DNA of 64,000 nucleotides, from contig JABYQU010000022.1 of NCBI GenBank assembly GCA_022264855.1, forward strand, positions 1 through 64,000, written 5' to 3'. The stretch comes from Lenzites betulinus. Taxonomy: Eukaryota; Basidiomycota; Agaricomycetes; Polyporales; Polyporaceae. Positions 19,152 to 31,051 of this stretch are shown piece by piece (the stretch's first letter is position 1; each line of letters opens with the position of its first letter). A program made the position numbers and the translations under genes. The notes below the pieces were generated by a model. That model was not told the DNA's origin. It saw only the letters and a list, made by a program, of their open reading frames with translations, and made no database searches.

Positions 19152-22100
19152 GGTGGAAGAGGTCAGTGCAGCGTGGGAAGATAAATGAGCGAGCGTCGTG
19201 GCGTAATGCGGCTACTGATTTCTCAGCTTCGGCACTTTCCGCGTGTCCCAAACAGGAAGTTCGAGTGAAGGGCAGGCAGGGCGCGCAAGGAGGGTGGGTG
19301 CACGCGGCAGGTACCCTTGCCTCTCTCGTATTTCTGCTCTCCCTCAGTCTGACGTGGTATGTCTAGTGTTTCTCATGAAAGCCTTGACCACCAAACATTT
19401 CATCTCCCGAAAAAGTAGATGTACACATGCGCTTTCCAGGAAATACAACGGTAAGCATGCGGAAGCCTGGTGAAAACGACTGCGGTTAACACGCGTTTTC
19501 CGAAGTTCCTTTCCAGAGTCTCTTGAGTCTTCGACCTTGCCCAGGTGATAAACGCGGGCCAACACGCATGGTATCGTAAAAACATCCAATAGAGGCTGCA
19601 CCAGTTCCAGATAAGGTGCGCTTTGTCGCGAGAAGTTGCAGGTAAGGGCGGTAAGTGGCCTTGCAATGGGCGCCATCATCAATAACCATTGTCACCCGCA
19701 TGCATACGCTCTCAAATCCTTGTCATAGAGCGTACTGCTATGCTCTCATCCCGCATAGTAGTACGATGAGACCCTTGCTGCGCCACACGACGCTGGTAGC
19801 ATCGCTCCGGTGTCTTCTGTCCTCACCGGCTATGATGCATTCGCTCATGTCTTGCATCAAGCGTATGGCGTCCCTGCAGGGCATTCTGAATAAGACACGC
19901 ACTTCGAAACATTCAGCCCAAAACGTAGGCGCCGACCCTGCTCCTCCCTTCCCTCCTGAGTCCCGACGCTTGCAAGTAGCTCTGGGCGCGAAGACAGGCG
20001 AGGGCCGCGGTGAAACCCTGACCTTCTTGCCCGGTGTCTCTACAAAAGCTGTAAACAGGGTCCCTGATCCGCACCACATGTGATTCTCGACCATCCCCTA
20101 ACGTGCAAGACTCAGAGGTCGGTTCATGTCACTGGCGATAGCATATGTGGCTGACGATTAATCCTTATGTAGGTCCTTATTAACGAAGAATGCAGATGAG
20201 TGTACACCTTTGTCAAATTGTGGCTGAATGAGTGCCTCGGCCCCAGTGTGCCTATCGTCTATCTCACGAGCGTACCATCGAAGACCATCGAGGGAAAGCG
20301 ACAGTCCAGGTACGTATATTCTTGTCCCGCTGGCTCAAGTCTACAGCTACAAAGTACTTGCTGACCCACCGAAAATCGAGAATCATTTGATAGAATGATA
20401 GAATGGGATTGATGACATGCTTTTACCATGCCACCGAGGTCGCCGAAGCTGGTGTGGTTCTCCGAGCCCACGGTCGCGGAGTCCTTCACAGCGATTTCCG
20501 CGCGATGACACCGGCGGCGCGGTTGTGGCTTACACCAGGTCCCCCCATTGCTAAAGCACACAAGCTCGGACGCTAGCACGGCGGCGAGCGCCGCCTGCGC
20601 ATCTGCCGCCGTATCCCCGCGATCGCGTCCTCGACAACGTCCCGAGCTGCAGATATCAGTACTGTCGTCAGTGGCGTTCCGCTGTACGCGCCGGTCGCCT
20701 TCGCGCCAACACGGACGCTGGACCCGATCACGCCCACACGTGATCGTTGCATGTGGCTAGTCTCTCACGTCGCGACGCGTTTGGACGTGTCTACCGATAC
20801 CTAGGTGCGCTTTTACCAAGTCTGTCGTACAACGCGGAGATGCCAAGTTCGCTATCCTCGGGAGAATCGCACGAACAGACTGTGCACTCGAAGTTTCAGG
20901 TCGAGTTCGGGACTCGACAGCCTTGTCCCGTGGCCGTTCCGGGGGGGCCGACCTGGGCCGACGGTTCGAGGGCGCGCAGGGCTGGCTGATGAACAAGTTG
21001 AAGTGATGAATCATTCGATGGCCCTCAACATTTTGTATGGCAGGGCTGAAAGCGCGATCCGGAAGGACGGTGCCGGTGAGGCCTCGAGGTTCGCAGCGTC
21101 CAGCCGCCGTAACCGCACTGTCTTGCAGAGCATCGCCGGTGCGTCATAGGCCCGTCATAGGATACCTGGTTGCCATCTTACAATGGGTGGGTGGGGTGCC
21201 TGTGCGCACAAGGCTCTGTCAAGAGCACCACCCGTCTGCCGGCCGCGTTTTGTACGGGCGCGGACGCTGCAGCGCTGAGACTCCGCTGGCTCTCGCACGG
21301 CCGAGAAGATCGGCGCGGTTTCAAATGGCGCGGCGGGGAAGGCGGGATGCATGTGGGCGCGTCGGTGGCACGCGGGGCGAAGCTGGGCTGTATCGCCCTC
21401 CGTGCCCATTCTTGAAGTAGAATAGACGGGCTCCTGAGGACAAGTCTCCTGTAATATAGTCTGCATACTTGCGAACCCACCAAGCGGCGCGCAGCTTGTT
21501 CAGGGGAGTGCGAGGGAGCGCGGGAGACACGGACCCGGCATTAGGTTTGCTTATATCGCGTCGGCAAACGCGGGCGCCCAGGACCAAGTGCCGGCTGGGC
21601 TTCGCAGTGGGCCCGTGTTGCACCCTCCTTTGCCGCTAACGACGACCCGCGACCCGTTCGTTTTTGCCCCCACCGTCCACACCGTCGTCCTCGACGATCC
21701 TGTCGGCTTCGCTCGGAGGGGTCTATTTTCTCTCCTTTTCTCTGTCTGTGTCCATGTGCATGGCGCGTCCCCCGAGCTTCCTTGCCATCGCCCCCGTCCT
21801 GTCTCTCTGAAGCCGCGTCTTCCCTCCAGCACCAAGCCCGCAACAGCCTGCTATATCGCATTGTCCCCCCTGTGCAATAGGAACGCGTCCAGATCCGCTG
21901 ACTTGCATGCTCGGCCTTGTGGTTCGTCTTTACCCCACCCGCGACTCTCACTTCCCTTCCGGAACGGCCTTCCCCTCTATCTGAATACTAGAATCATCTA
22001 CCGTGGCATTCTGGGTACGATTATCACTTCATCTTCCCGAGGCCCTTCGCCCATCTCCAGTGCGCGTTCCCATGCTCACCCGTTTTCGTCCACCTAGAAC

Positions 22101-22273
22101 TGCCCCGAGTCCAAGCCCGCCCTTTTCTGCCGACTATTCGTGCGTGAGTGCCGTAACGCCGCTCCGGTCAAGGCACCATAACTGACAGCCGCTCGCGTCC
22201 ATGTCGCTGCCCGTGCGGTAGTTAGCGGTGTCGGCGAAACATCCTTCTCGACGAACGATACGAGTGCGCTCAC
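19152..22273. other. Unresolved 3.1-kb region between BYE1 and the SepH-like kinase gene
   Basis: Several medium ORFs overlap on both strands. On the minus strand, 20750-20260 has two protein-like stretches in different frames (GAYSGTPLTTVLISAARDVV and DTAADAQAALAAVLASELVC) that a single-base shift would join, so a decayed gene is possible. No known domain was recognised. From about 21600 to 22270 the sequence is C/T-rich on the plus strand, in keeping with a long leader and promoter of the kinase gene at 22274. Confidence 0.3.
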
Positions 22274-25200
22274 ATGGCGGCAGCCGTCGCCAAACTCAAC
22301 GTATCTATATCCAAGCCGCTGCCGATGCCCTCCCAAAAGCACTCCGATCCGGGTGCCCCGCTGTCCTCAGCGGCAGCATCTTCATCCCGGCTGCAAGCGT
22401 CCCGTCCGTCGGAAGCCCAGCCGAAGACATTCAGTCGCCTGCGTTCGTCTCTGGAGCAAAGTTTGCGTACTGCGACCAAGTCCAAGGCCAAACTCCCGGC
22501 AACTGTTGACGAGTCGGGTCTGCTCTCGCAGGGTGCGGGCAAGGGCAAGGGTAGGGCCTCCGAGGACGACGTCCCGAAAGAGAAGGAGAAGGCCAGATCG
22601 AGGATGCTATCTAAGGTTTCGTTCCGCCGGCCGGGCAGGGATACGTCGACGCCTTCGCCCGTCCCCGCCGTTCCTCCTCTGGCCAGCGAACAGAATCAGG
22701 CTGCGCGGGGAGAGAGGGACCGCGACAAGCCCAAGGACAAGGACAAAGTTTGCGTCGCTGGCCATACCAGCTTCTTGACGCCCTCGTTGCGGCAAGCCTC
22801 CATGTCTTCCCCCACATTGCATCTATCGGCGCAGCCCATCCCTTCCTCCTTCACACAGCCCTTTGCTCTGCCCAGCGGCTCGACCTCCAATGTTGCTGCT
22901 CTCGTTTCACCACCTCGAGACCGTACACGAAGGTCGAGCGCCCAGCCAGCAGTAAGTCCAAAGGATATCAGTGGTCCGACCTCCTTGGCCCCCGGCGAGA
23001 CCCCCGCTCCAATGGCACTTCCTCACCACCTCCCAGGGATAGCTTTGAGCAGCAACGGCCATCCAAGTCAAGGCCGTCTCCACTCTCCTTTGCTTCATCC
23101 CCCGCTGCTCCTTCCTCCCGCGAGCTGGCATCTCGCTCACCACCGCCGGAGACCCCGACGCGTAGGTCGAGAGAGGCGACGAGATCACCTGATCTGTCGC
23201 CACCAGGCTCGCCGTCGCCTCGCGGACTCGGTGTGAGCTCCTCGAGAAGGGCGGCAGCGAGTGCCAGCCATTTGCCTCTAGGCCTAGGTTCACCTCCCTC
23301 TTCACCGAACACGCCTCGTGCGACGAGCCCTACCCAGGCTCGTTCACCATCGCGCACCCAGACATCACATCGCCCCATCCCATCTGCATCCTCGACGTCC
23401 CACTTACCTCTCTCATCTGCCACACCTTCCAGCCCTAATCGACGGCCGTCGCTAGACGCCGCTCGCCCTGTCAATATCCCGCCATCGCCTACGCTCTCTC
23501 GCGCGGCGTCTCCTGTCACTCCTGCCCGGACGCGTGCTGTCTCCCCTACGCAGCGCAACTACTCGCCAAGCTATGGCCAGAACCGTCATTACAATGCCTC
23601 GACCACGTCCCTCGTTTCACCAGCGAACCCGGAGCATCGCGAGCTCATACGATCGGCGACGGCCTTCCTCTGCAAGGAGATGCTGAAGCCACCTTCGAAG
23701 ATCAGCAAATCCGGCTTGGAGCCGAAAGACTGGGAAGAGGTGGAGATGCGGCTGCGAGCCCTTGCGAGGCTTGAGCGGATATGGACAAGAAGCGGTGCTG
23801 TGGCCAGCTCGTCGCAGGTCAACGTGTCCGCCATGGGTAATGGCGTCGCCTCGGGAAGCGAAGAGAAGGAGAGGCGGTTGTTCGGAGAGGCGCTGCGGGA
23901 TGGATATGTTCTGTGCCAGTGCGTAGACCGCCATGTTTTCCACGTCGCCGAGCTGACCGTGCTGCGCCCGTCTGCAGGTGCCTGAACAAGCTCTTCCCGA
24001 ACACCATCGCTCGCGTTGATCGTCGAGAGGACGGCTTTGTGCGGACATCGAACGTCACGAAGTTTCTTGCGGCGTGCTCTTCCGTCGGCCTCACCGCCGA
24101 CAAGCTCTTCCACCGTGATGACCTGATCGAGTCGACGGGTGAATGCCTTGCACGTGTCGCAAAGACTGTCATCGCGCTCTCGCAGCTGGCCGAGTTCCCC
24201 CCGGTGGCCAAGATCATCCAGGGAGGTGGCGGGTCGCGTGGAGGTGCCAGCCCGTATGGGCAAAACACTCGCGCTTCCGCATCCACACCGAACCTCAGCA
24301 TGTCTCAGCTGCAACGATCGACGTCCCCCGTCGGTCCTAGTTCGCCCGTCAGGAAGCGGTGGAGTCCACACCAGCACCTGCCTACCGTCCGCTCCGACAG
24401 CCCGAACGAGGACTCCAGCGATACCAAGACTGTGAACAACGACGATGTCTTCGACAGCAAGCCCAACACACCTGTCCCCAGCACTGTCAGCCGGGATGAG
24501 GTTCCGCCCTTGATGACCCCGCCCCCTCGTTCCCCACTTCGCAACCGTCCTGTGCTTGAACGCATTTCTATCGCAGACTCGACTCGCGCTTCCGTTGGCG
24601 ACTCCATCATAGGGTCTCTGGCCGAATCCGCAGAGTCCCCTGCGGCGATGCGGCAGTCCCAGGCGTCCAGCAACATGACCGACTCGACCGTCTTCTCGAC
24701 TGCCTTCTCAAGTATCCTGGACCCACCACGGAGCCCCACGAGCACGAATAACAAGTTCGGCACGATGCGCACCGTCACGACCGAAGCGACCTCCTTTGTG
24801 CCGTCAGAGTCCCCGTCGATTACTCGTACCGAAGGCAGTTCGATTGCTTCTTCGTTCAAGGAGGAGGCCCGGAAGCGTAGTGTGGACTCACCGACACGCC
24901 CGTCACGAGAGCGGAGACCAAGTGAGACCGCCGTCGCCGACCTGTCGAGGGTTGTCGAGGAGTCGGAGGATGGTATGGCCAGTACGAGGGCTGCAAGGTC
25001 TAAAGTGGAGAAGAGGGAACAGGAGAGGGCGCGCTCACCGGCCAAAGCCAGCCCCGTCCCTATAAAGCTGGGCAAGGGAAAGTGGCCTGACGACTTCCTG
25101 GGTTTGGACACGTACCAGGCGCCGAAGTCCTCCATTCTTGACGACGACGATTCGCTCGGTGTTTCAGTCCACACGCCTCTCTCCGTCTCTCCACCGCGCA

Positions 25201-27918
25201 GCAAGCTCGTCATTGCCTCGCGGACTCCGAACGAGAGCGTCGAGTCGTTGCCCCAGTTCTCTCGTCGGCCGACTCACCGAGCACGACATAGTCTCGACAC
25301 ACCTGGCTTGCTGCCCAAGGATGCGTTGCTGCGGCGGGATTCAAGTCCTGACGCGGGCGCGTCTCCCTCTCGACGGGTAGTTCTCAGGCGCAGCAGCTCG
25401 AAGGCGGCAGGCAACCGGAATGGCATCTACATTCCTCGCAAGGAGGGCTCTGCTTCCCCTGAGGAGAGCGATGCCGCTGTGCCCTTTCCCCGTTCGGTCT
25501 CCGGCGAACACTCCACGCCTCCCTCCGGTGGCTTCGTGTTTCCCTCGGCCTCCCCGGACGGATCCAAGACGGACCTCAACAGTGCCCAAGGCAGCGACCG
25601 GCCGCGTCTTCCCCGGGGTCGCTTCCAAAGCGAGATCGACGCGGCGAGCGCGCGCAGGAAGCCCCGGCCGAACTCGTACGATGAGCTCGGCGCGAAGCCG
25701 CGGCGGTCGCGGTTTGAGAGCATGGTGAACCTGGGCGTCGCGTCGAGCAACGCGAGCGCGAGCGACCTTTTATCGCGCGATTCGTACGACGGGAGCGCAG
25801 TTCGGCAAACGCTGATTGTGCGGGAGGATGGCAAGGCACCGACGCAGTTCGTGAGTGGTCGTGTGTCAGATGCTGTGCGTGTTCAGAGTGCTTATCATTT
25901 TGTGCGGGTAGCAACTCGGAAACTGCATTGGGCGGGGACAGTTCGGCGCGGTGTACAGGGCGCTGAATTTGAACACCGGGCAGATGGTGGCGGTCAAACG
26001 CATTCGCTTGGAAGGCCTGAAGGAGGACGAGATCTCCCAGCTCATGAGGGAGGTTGACCTGGTAAAGAGCCTCTCGCATCCGAGCATCGTCAAGTATGAG
26101 GGTATGGCGCGGGACGAGGACACCCTGAACATCGTTCTTGAGTGGGTACAATTGGGCGCTAGAATTAAGTTCTGTATGCTAACTTGGCGCTCAGGTACGC
26201 CGAGAACGGGTCCTTGGGTCAGACACTCAAAGCGTTCGGGAAGCTCAACGAACGGCTCGTCGCGAATTACGTTGTCAAGATTCTTGAGGGTTTGCACTAC
26301 CTCCATCAGAACGACGTCGTCCACTGCGATCTCAAGGCTGCCAACATCCTCACCACAAAGAACGGCAATGTCAAGCTGTCGGACTTCGGTGTCTCGCTGA
26401 ACCTTCGCGCGATGGAACGTGAGATGAAGGACGTTGCGGGCACCCCTAATTGGATGGCGCCCGAGGTTATCGAACTGAAAGGCGCATCCACCAAGTCGGA
26501 CATCTGGTCCCTGGGGTGCACCGTCGTCGAGCTCCTCACCGGCCGACCTCCCTACGCTGACATTGCGAACAGCATGTCGGGTATGTCTCTTCCATCCGTC
26601 TCGCCGTGCGATGTCTCACGTTATCGCTACTAGTCATGTTCCGCATCGTAGAGGACGAACGCCCACCGCTGCCTGAGGAGTGCTCTGAGGGTCTGCAGGA
26701 CTTCTTGAAGTGGTGTTTCAATAAGGACCCTGCTAAGCGACCGAACGCTGAACAGCTTTGTGAGCATGGGTGGCTGAAGAAGCACTCTGCTGCTCACAAA
26801 GTGAGTTGGCTTCTTCCTGTACTTCGTGTAGCAGAGTGCTCATGTTTGTGGTCTGACTCCAGGAATTGCGGCCCCAAGACAGTATTCCGTTCTTACGCCG
26901 CGTCAGCGCCGACCTGCAGAAGTCGAAGGCTATCCGCTATTTGGCGGACCTCGAGATGCCCGACTCCGACCGGTCGTCGGCGGACCAACGCTCTTCTCCC
27001 CTCGACCTTCCCGGGTCCCCGACTCGTCGAAGGGTATCGAACGACCCAGAGCCAATCTCGCCACGGGAGCACTCCTTCGTGAAAACGACGTTCGGCAAAC
27101 GTACGTAATGTGGTCGTTAACACTATTCAATCGCTGACTTCGAATCCAGCGGTCATCTGCAGGGTCTGTCTGCAGAGTGTCAAGAAGAGCGCCGTTCTCT
27201 GTGAACAGTGCAGTCTCATTGCCCATGCGCGGTGCTCCTCTAACGCCCCACCTACCTGCGATCTCCGCTCCCAGCTGCTGCTGTACGCCCAGTACGCGGA
27301 AAACGGCAACCCGTCCCATCCTTACTCCCACATGGATATCCTGGCCGCCGCCACCCAAGGCGGGCCACCCACTAGCCCGACTAGTCAGACTTCCGATGAT
27401 GCCTTCTCACGACGTACCAGTATGGATTCCGTTCAACCCAATTCCCCAAGCCCTCACGGCCATCTTCCTCATCCCCCACAGCTTTCAAAGTGTTTGCCGC
27501 ATTCAGACGCTCGAAGTCGTCCTTGACCATAGACCAGGACCACCTGTCCACGAGCCCGACTCCCTCTTCGCAGCCCGCCCGCCAAATCTCCCACAAGCGC
27601 TCGGTGCTCCGCCGCAAGAATACCCAGGACAGCAAGGACCGCCCGCAGTCGGTCTCGAGCAACAGCACCACGCCCCACTCTGCGAGCATGCGTAGCGCAG
27701 TCACCGCCGCGGAAAGCGTGTCTAGCAACAGGCACAGCGCGCATGCCTCTGCCGACAGGTCTGATAGACTTTCGCGCATGACCTCCTTCTCTGCGGTGTC
27801 AGCAGCGTCCGGCGCGGAGACCGAGCGGGACGAGCCTCGGCTCGTTGGCGGACTACCACCACCAACCACCCGGGACAAGCGGCGCGACCGTGAAAGCGGG
27901 GGTTGCACGGTGCAGTGA
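22274..27918 (+). CDS. SepH/Cdc7-type septation kinase with CH and C1 domains
   Basis: Nine exons (22274-22951, 23053-23918, 23978-25850, 25912-26141, 26195-26580, 26634-26800, 26863-27100, 27150-27413, 27482-27918) sum to 5,139 nt, or 1,712 residues. A Ser/Pro-rich N-terminus precedes a calponin-homology domain at about 417-590 ([37 protein letters not shown]). After another Ser-rich linker comes a Ser/Thr kinase domain at about 1138-1390: glycine loop [37 protein letters not shown], matching A. nidulans SepH and S. pombe Cdc7 of the septation initiation network. An atypical HCD in place of HRD is, as I recall, shared by those kinases. A C1-type zinc finger at about 1469-1516 has the full H-x12-C-x2-C-x10-C-x2-C-x4-H-x2-C-x7-C spacing. 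The tail is Ser-rich. Inferred role: triggering cytokinesis and septum formation from the spindle pole body or cortex; the CH domain could tether it to actin or microtubules. Confidence 0.9.
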
Positions 27919-28429
27919 GTGTAGCTGCGCCTGCCGGCCCGTGATCACCCCCCTCGATTTGTTCTTCGCCACCCGCACACTTGTTACAGTTCTCTCGTCT
28001 GCTGCATTCGCCATTCACGCATGATATATCCTCTCTATGTACATCAGTGTTCTTGATACCTCCACCGCATACATTCCACCCATCTCTCCATCTTTACGGT
28101 TCAGGACTACGCCTCATTGAACTTTCTTATTGCATATAGTGCATATACGCGCACTTAATCCCCCCTCTGCCCCTACCCCGCCCTTGTATGTCCGCATCCA
28201 TCATCGTCATTCCGCTCCGGTCGAGTAACCGACTCCCCCTACCCCTCCCCCATCTGACCTCCACATCGCTCTACGTAGTAGTCTGTTTTGCTGTCCGCTA
28301 CGTTCTGCAATCGAGTCATTATGCATCATGGAATTCACCTGCGTGATATCTCGAAGACACTCGTTCATATATGTTCATACATAGCTCAACAAATGTGGAT
28401 GGCACATTGTGGGCGCCTAAGACTCCGGT
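27919..28429. other. 3' flank of the kinase gene
   Basis: C/T-rich and AT-mixed sequence with no ORF of note; probably 3' UTR and spacer. Confidence 0.4.
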
Positions 28430-28870
28430 CTAGGTAAAAGCCACCTTCGCATAATCCTTGTCCGCTACGCTCAGGACTCCTTCCGATCCTGTATCTCGGC
28501 ACAAAACGAAGCCATCACTGCCTTTGTATTGCGACCATGCCCTCAGGTACTCACAACGGGCCACACCCAGTCGCACCGTGTCCGTTCTATGTGCGCGATA
28601 CCACTCGGCAAATTTAGCAGCCAGCAACGCAGCCGCCATATGCCCTGAGTGTCCGCCGGCGCATGCGCTTTGTGGTCCTGTTCTAATAACTATCACCTCG
28701 GCTATCCGGTACTCCGACGGGGCTGCTTCTCGCGGGAAATACGGCCTCATGACTAGCATCGTGAAGGCGAAGTCGTCTCTTGATAGGTCAAAGTTCGCGA
28801 TCACGGCGCAGTAGTAAGTCACATTCACCCAGACGTGTAAACTTCTGTCGTTCTTCTTCAACCCTTCCAC
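28430..28870 (-). CDS. Hypothetical protein, probable 3' exon
   Basis: A 146-codon frame (VWVNVTYYCAVIANFDLS, then SQYKGSDGFVLCRDTGSEG) ends at 28430. It opens right after a plausible acceptor (tgctagcag) and has no ATG at its start, so it is likely the last exon of a minus-strand gene. Upstream minus-strand frames at 29431-29039 (ESLEDNGRYRKELYSKLD) may belong to it, but I could not join them in phase. It contains three tyrosines next to Asp/Lys and a cysteine-poor core. Family unknown. The gene would be head to head with the GH18 gene at 29462. Confidence 0.35.
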   Translation of the reverse strand: MEGLKKNDRSLHVWVNVTYYCAVIANFDLSRDDFAFTMLVMRPYFPREAAPSEYRIAEVIVIRTGPQSACAGGHSGHMAAALLAAKFAEWYRAHRTDTVRLGVARCEYLRAWSQYKGSDGFVLCRDTGSEGVLSVADKDYAKVAFT

Positions 28871-29368
28871 CTGCTAGCAGACGGGCTCATGCTGGACGTT
28901 TATCAGACTTGAGTGCTTCTGCAGTGTGGGGGCAGGATTCCGTGCTCCACATACACATGATCTCCTCGTGTGTTTTCATCTTGTGCTGTTTCACAGCCTG
29001 CTTGATACGCCTGGGCTAACTAAACGTGTTCTGTACTTTCAGGCCCGGCTTGGAATGGACAGCATCGTACCCGTACCGGCAAGACCGGGAATCCATTGTC
29101 CAAGGGCGTTCGATGCAGAGTGTATCTTCACGGGTGCTTCTTCCGCGCGCGAAACATCTCCGAGCATGACTGGAATGCATCTGCGGCTGACAGTGCCCTC
29201 GCTCAATCGAGCACTATCAGCTCTCTCGCTTGACGACCACTTCCGCTGCCCTAAATTTTGCAGTGACTCCGGCCGCATGGTATGCAGAGCGCGCCTTCTG
29301 CGTTCCGCGTGGTGCACTGCAACCCCGAAGAACCGCAATAAAGGCGGGGGAACGTCCGTGTCGAGCTT

Positions 29369-29376
29369 GCTATAAA
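29369..29376 (+). promoter_or_regulatory. TATA-like box of the first GH18 gene
   Basis: ctataaag, about 90 bases upstream of the ATG at 29462, at the same relative position as TATA boxes before the two paralogues. Confidence 0.45.
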
Positions 29377-29461
29377 GTTCCTTGCGATATCGGCCATTGT
29401 CCTCCAGGCTCTCTGCACATATCCTCAACACGATCTCGTCGACGAACAGCTCACTTGCAAG

Positions 29462-31051
29462 ATGTTTTCCCTTTCCTTGTTTTATGTGCTCTCGTCGATG
29501 CTGCTCTTCCGCGGCGTGTTTTCAGCTCCAACATGCGAACTCAGTCTGGCGTCGCGCTCCACGCAGTCTAGCTCTGCTCCCCTCTCCAAGCGCGCCATTC
29601 CAGCCGCACCTAGATTCGTGATCTATAGTGATAAGTTCGTCCCTGGCTTGACTGGTCCTCCACCCGTGTCCGAAGTGCAGGTATGTCGCGTATGTCCAAA
29701 CATAGGATCACGCATGACTTACAAATGCCTCAGGGTTACAACGTTTTGTGAGAGCCCCACGTTTTGCCGTTCCGACACCATGGGACTGATGCTTAGTCTA
29801 GCGCCCTGTCGTTCTTGCTGATCTCGGGCCCGGCCGACAAGGCGGTCGAGTGGACGCAACTCAGCGCATCCGACCGCTCCACGATTAAGTCGCAATATGC
29901 AGACGCAGGGGTCAGCCTCATCGTCTCCGCTTTCGGTTCGACGGATGCCCCCACGTCCACTGGGGCGGATCCTACGTCGACTGCGAACACGATGGCCGCG
30001 TGGGTCAAGCAGTTCGACCTCGACGGCATTGATGTCGATTACGAGGTGCGCCTTCCTCGGGTTTCTCGGGTGACCCGTGCTGATGTTGGGATTCGGACCG
30101 GTAGGACTTTAACGCGATCGACGCCAGCGACGGCAAGGCAGAGGCCTGGATCGCCACGTTCACGCAACAGCTGCGCACGCAGCTTCCGAAGGGCCAGTTC
30201 ATCCTATCGCACGCACGTAGGTTTCCCATCACCGTTTTTGGATATGCGATAGACTGACGGTATTGTCGGAACAGCGGTTGCTCCATGGTGTGCTCCCACG
30301 CTACCCTCTGTGCTTGCTACCATCCTCATAGTCGGTAATCTAGGTTCACCGTGAACAGCAAGTTCTCCGCGGGCGCATATCTACAAGTCGATAAAACGGT
30401 CGGGGACCTCATTGATTGGGTGAGTTTTCATTCATTCGCAATAATTAAAAACACACGGCTCATGCGTGGAACAGTACAATGTCCAGGTAGGCGTCCTCCT
30501 CAGCGGGTGTGCTACTTTTAACTCACTTGTACCTTCCATAACCCATCCAGTTCTATAACCGTAAGCACAGCGTTATCCTTAATGGGCCCATGCTGATATC
30601 ATCATGTTGCAGAGGGGGCTACAGAGTATACAACCTGCGATAGTTTGCTGAACACCGCGGGCGGCGACTGGCCCGGATCCTCTCTGTTCGAGATCGCTGC
30701 CTCCGGCATAGATTTGAACAAGCTCGTCATTGGCAAGCCCGGGCTTTCTGCCGGAGATGCGAACAATGGCTTCATCGATCCTACCACTCTGGCAGGCTGC
30801 GTCCAACAGGCAAAGGCGAAGGGATGGGGTGAGAATCAGCTGTTATCTCGTCACTCTCCTTCTCAAGTGTCTTCAATTTACTAATACGTCCTCCTGTCTA
30901 GATGCTGGGGTCATGGTGTGGGAGGTGCGTCTTATCTCTTTCCTCGGGATCGCCGAAGAACATGACTGATAAGATCATTGTTGCCTTCTAGTTCCCCGAT
31001 GCAACTGCTTCCTGGATCCAAACCGTGCGCTCGCAGGCGTTCCCCGAGTAG
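29462..31051 (+). CDS. Secreted GH18 chitinase-like protein, copy 1 (11 exons)
   Basis: Eleven exons sum to 999 nt, or 332 residues: 29462-29680, 29734-29747, 29802-30045, 30105-30216, 30275-30287, 30344-30419, 30475-30486, 30551-30560, 30613-30828, 30902-30924, 30992-31051. A signal peptide (cut near VFS-APTC) leads into a TIM-barrel of the GH18 family. The catalytic DxxDxDxE motif is DGIDVDYE with the proton donor at about Glu159. Other landmarks: FVIYSDKFV at the first strand, LIVSAFGSTD, FILSHAPVAPW, DWYNVQFYN, KLVIGKPG. GH18 enzymes cleave beta-1,4-GlcNAc bonds in chitin or the chitobiose core of N-glycans; at this short length with no binding module the substrate is open. Exons of 14, 13, 12 and 10 nt are remarkable. 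Tandem with copy 2 on the same strand. Confidence 0.9.

Noticed and set aside
22952..22971. 20-nt intron (gtaagt...tatcag) in the kinase gene
   Set aside because: Too short for a spliceosomal intron. Using the acceptor gagcag at 23052 gives a 101-nt intron with the same phase change.
24305..25213. Long minus-strand ORF of 302 codons
   Set aside because: Antisense shadow of the Ser-rich linker of the SepH-like kinase.
26395..26440. Kinase possibly inactive because the HRD motif reads HCD
   Set aside because: The Asp and the downstream Lys, Asn and DFG are intact, and as far as I recall the SepH/Cdc7 family itself has HCD.
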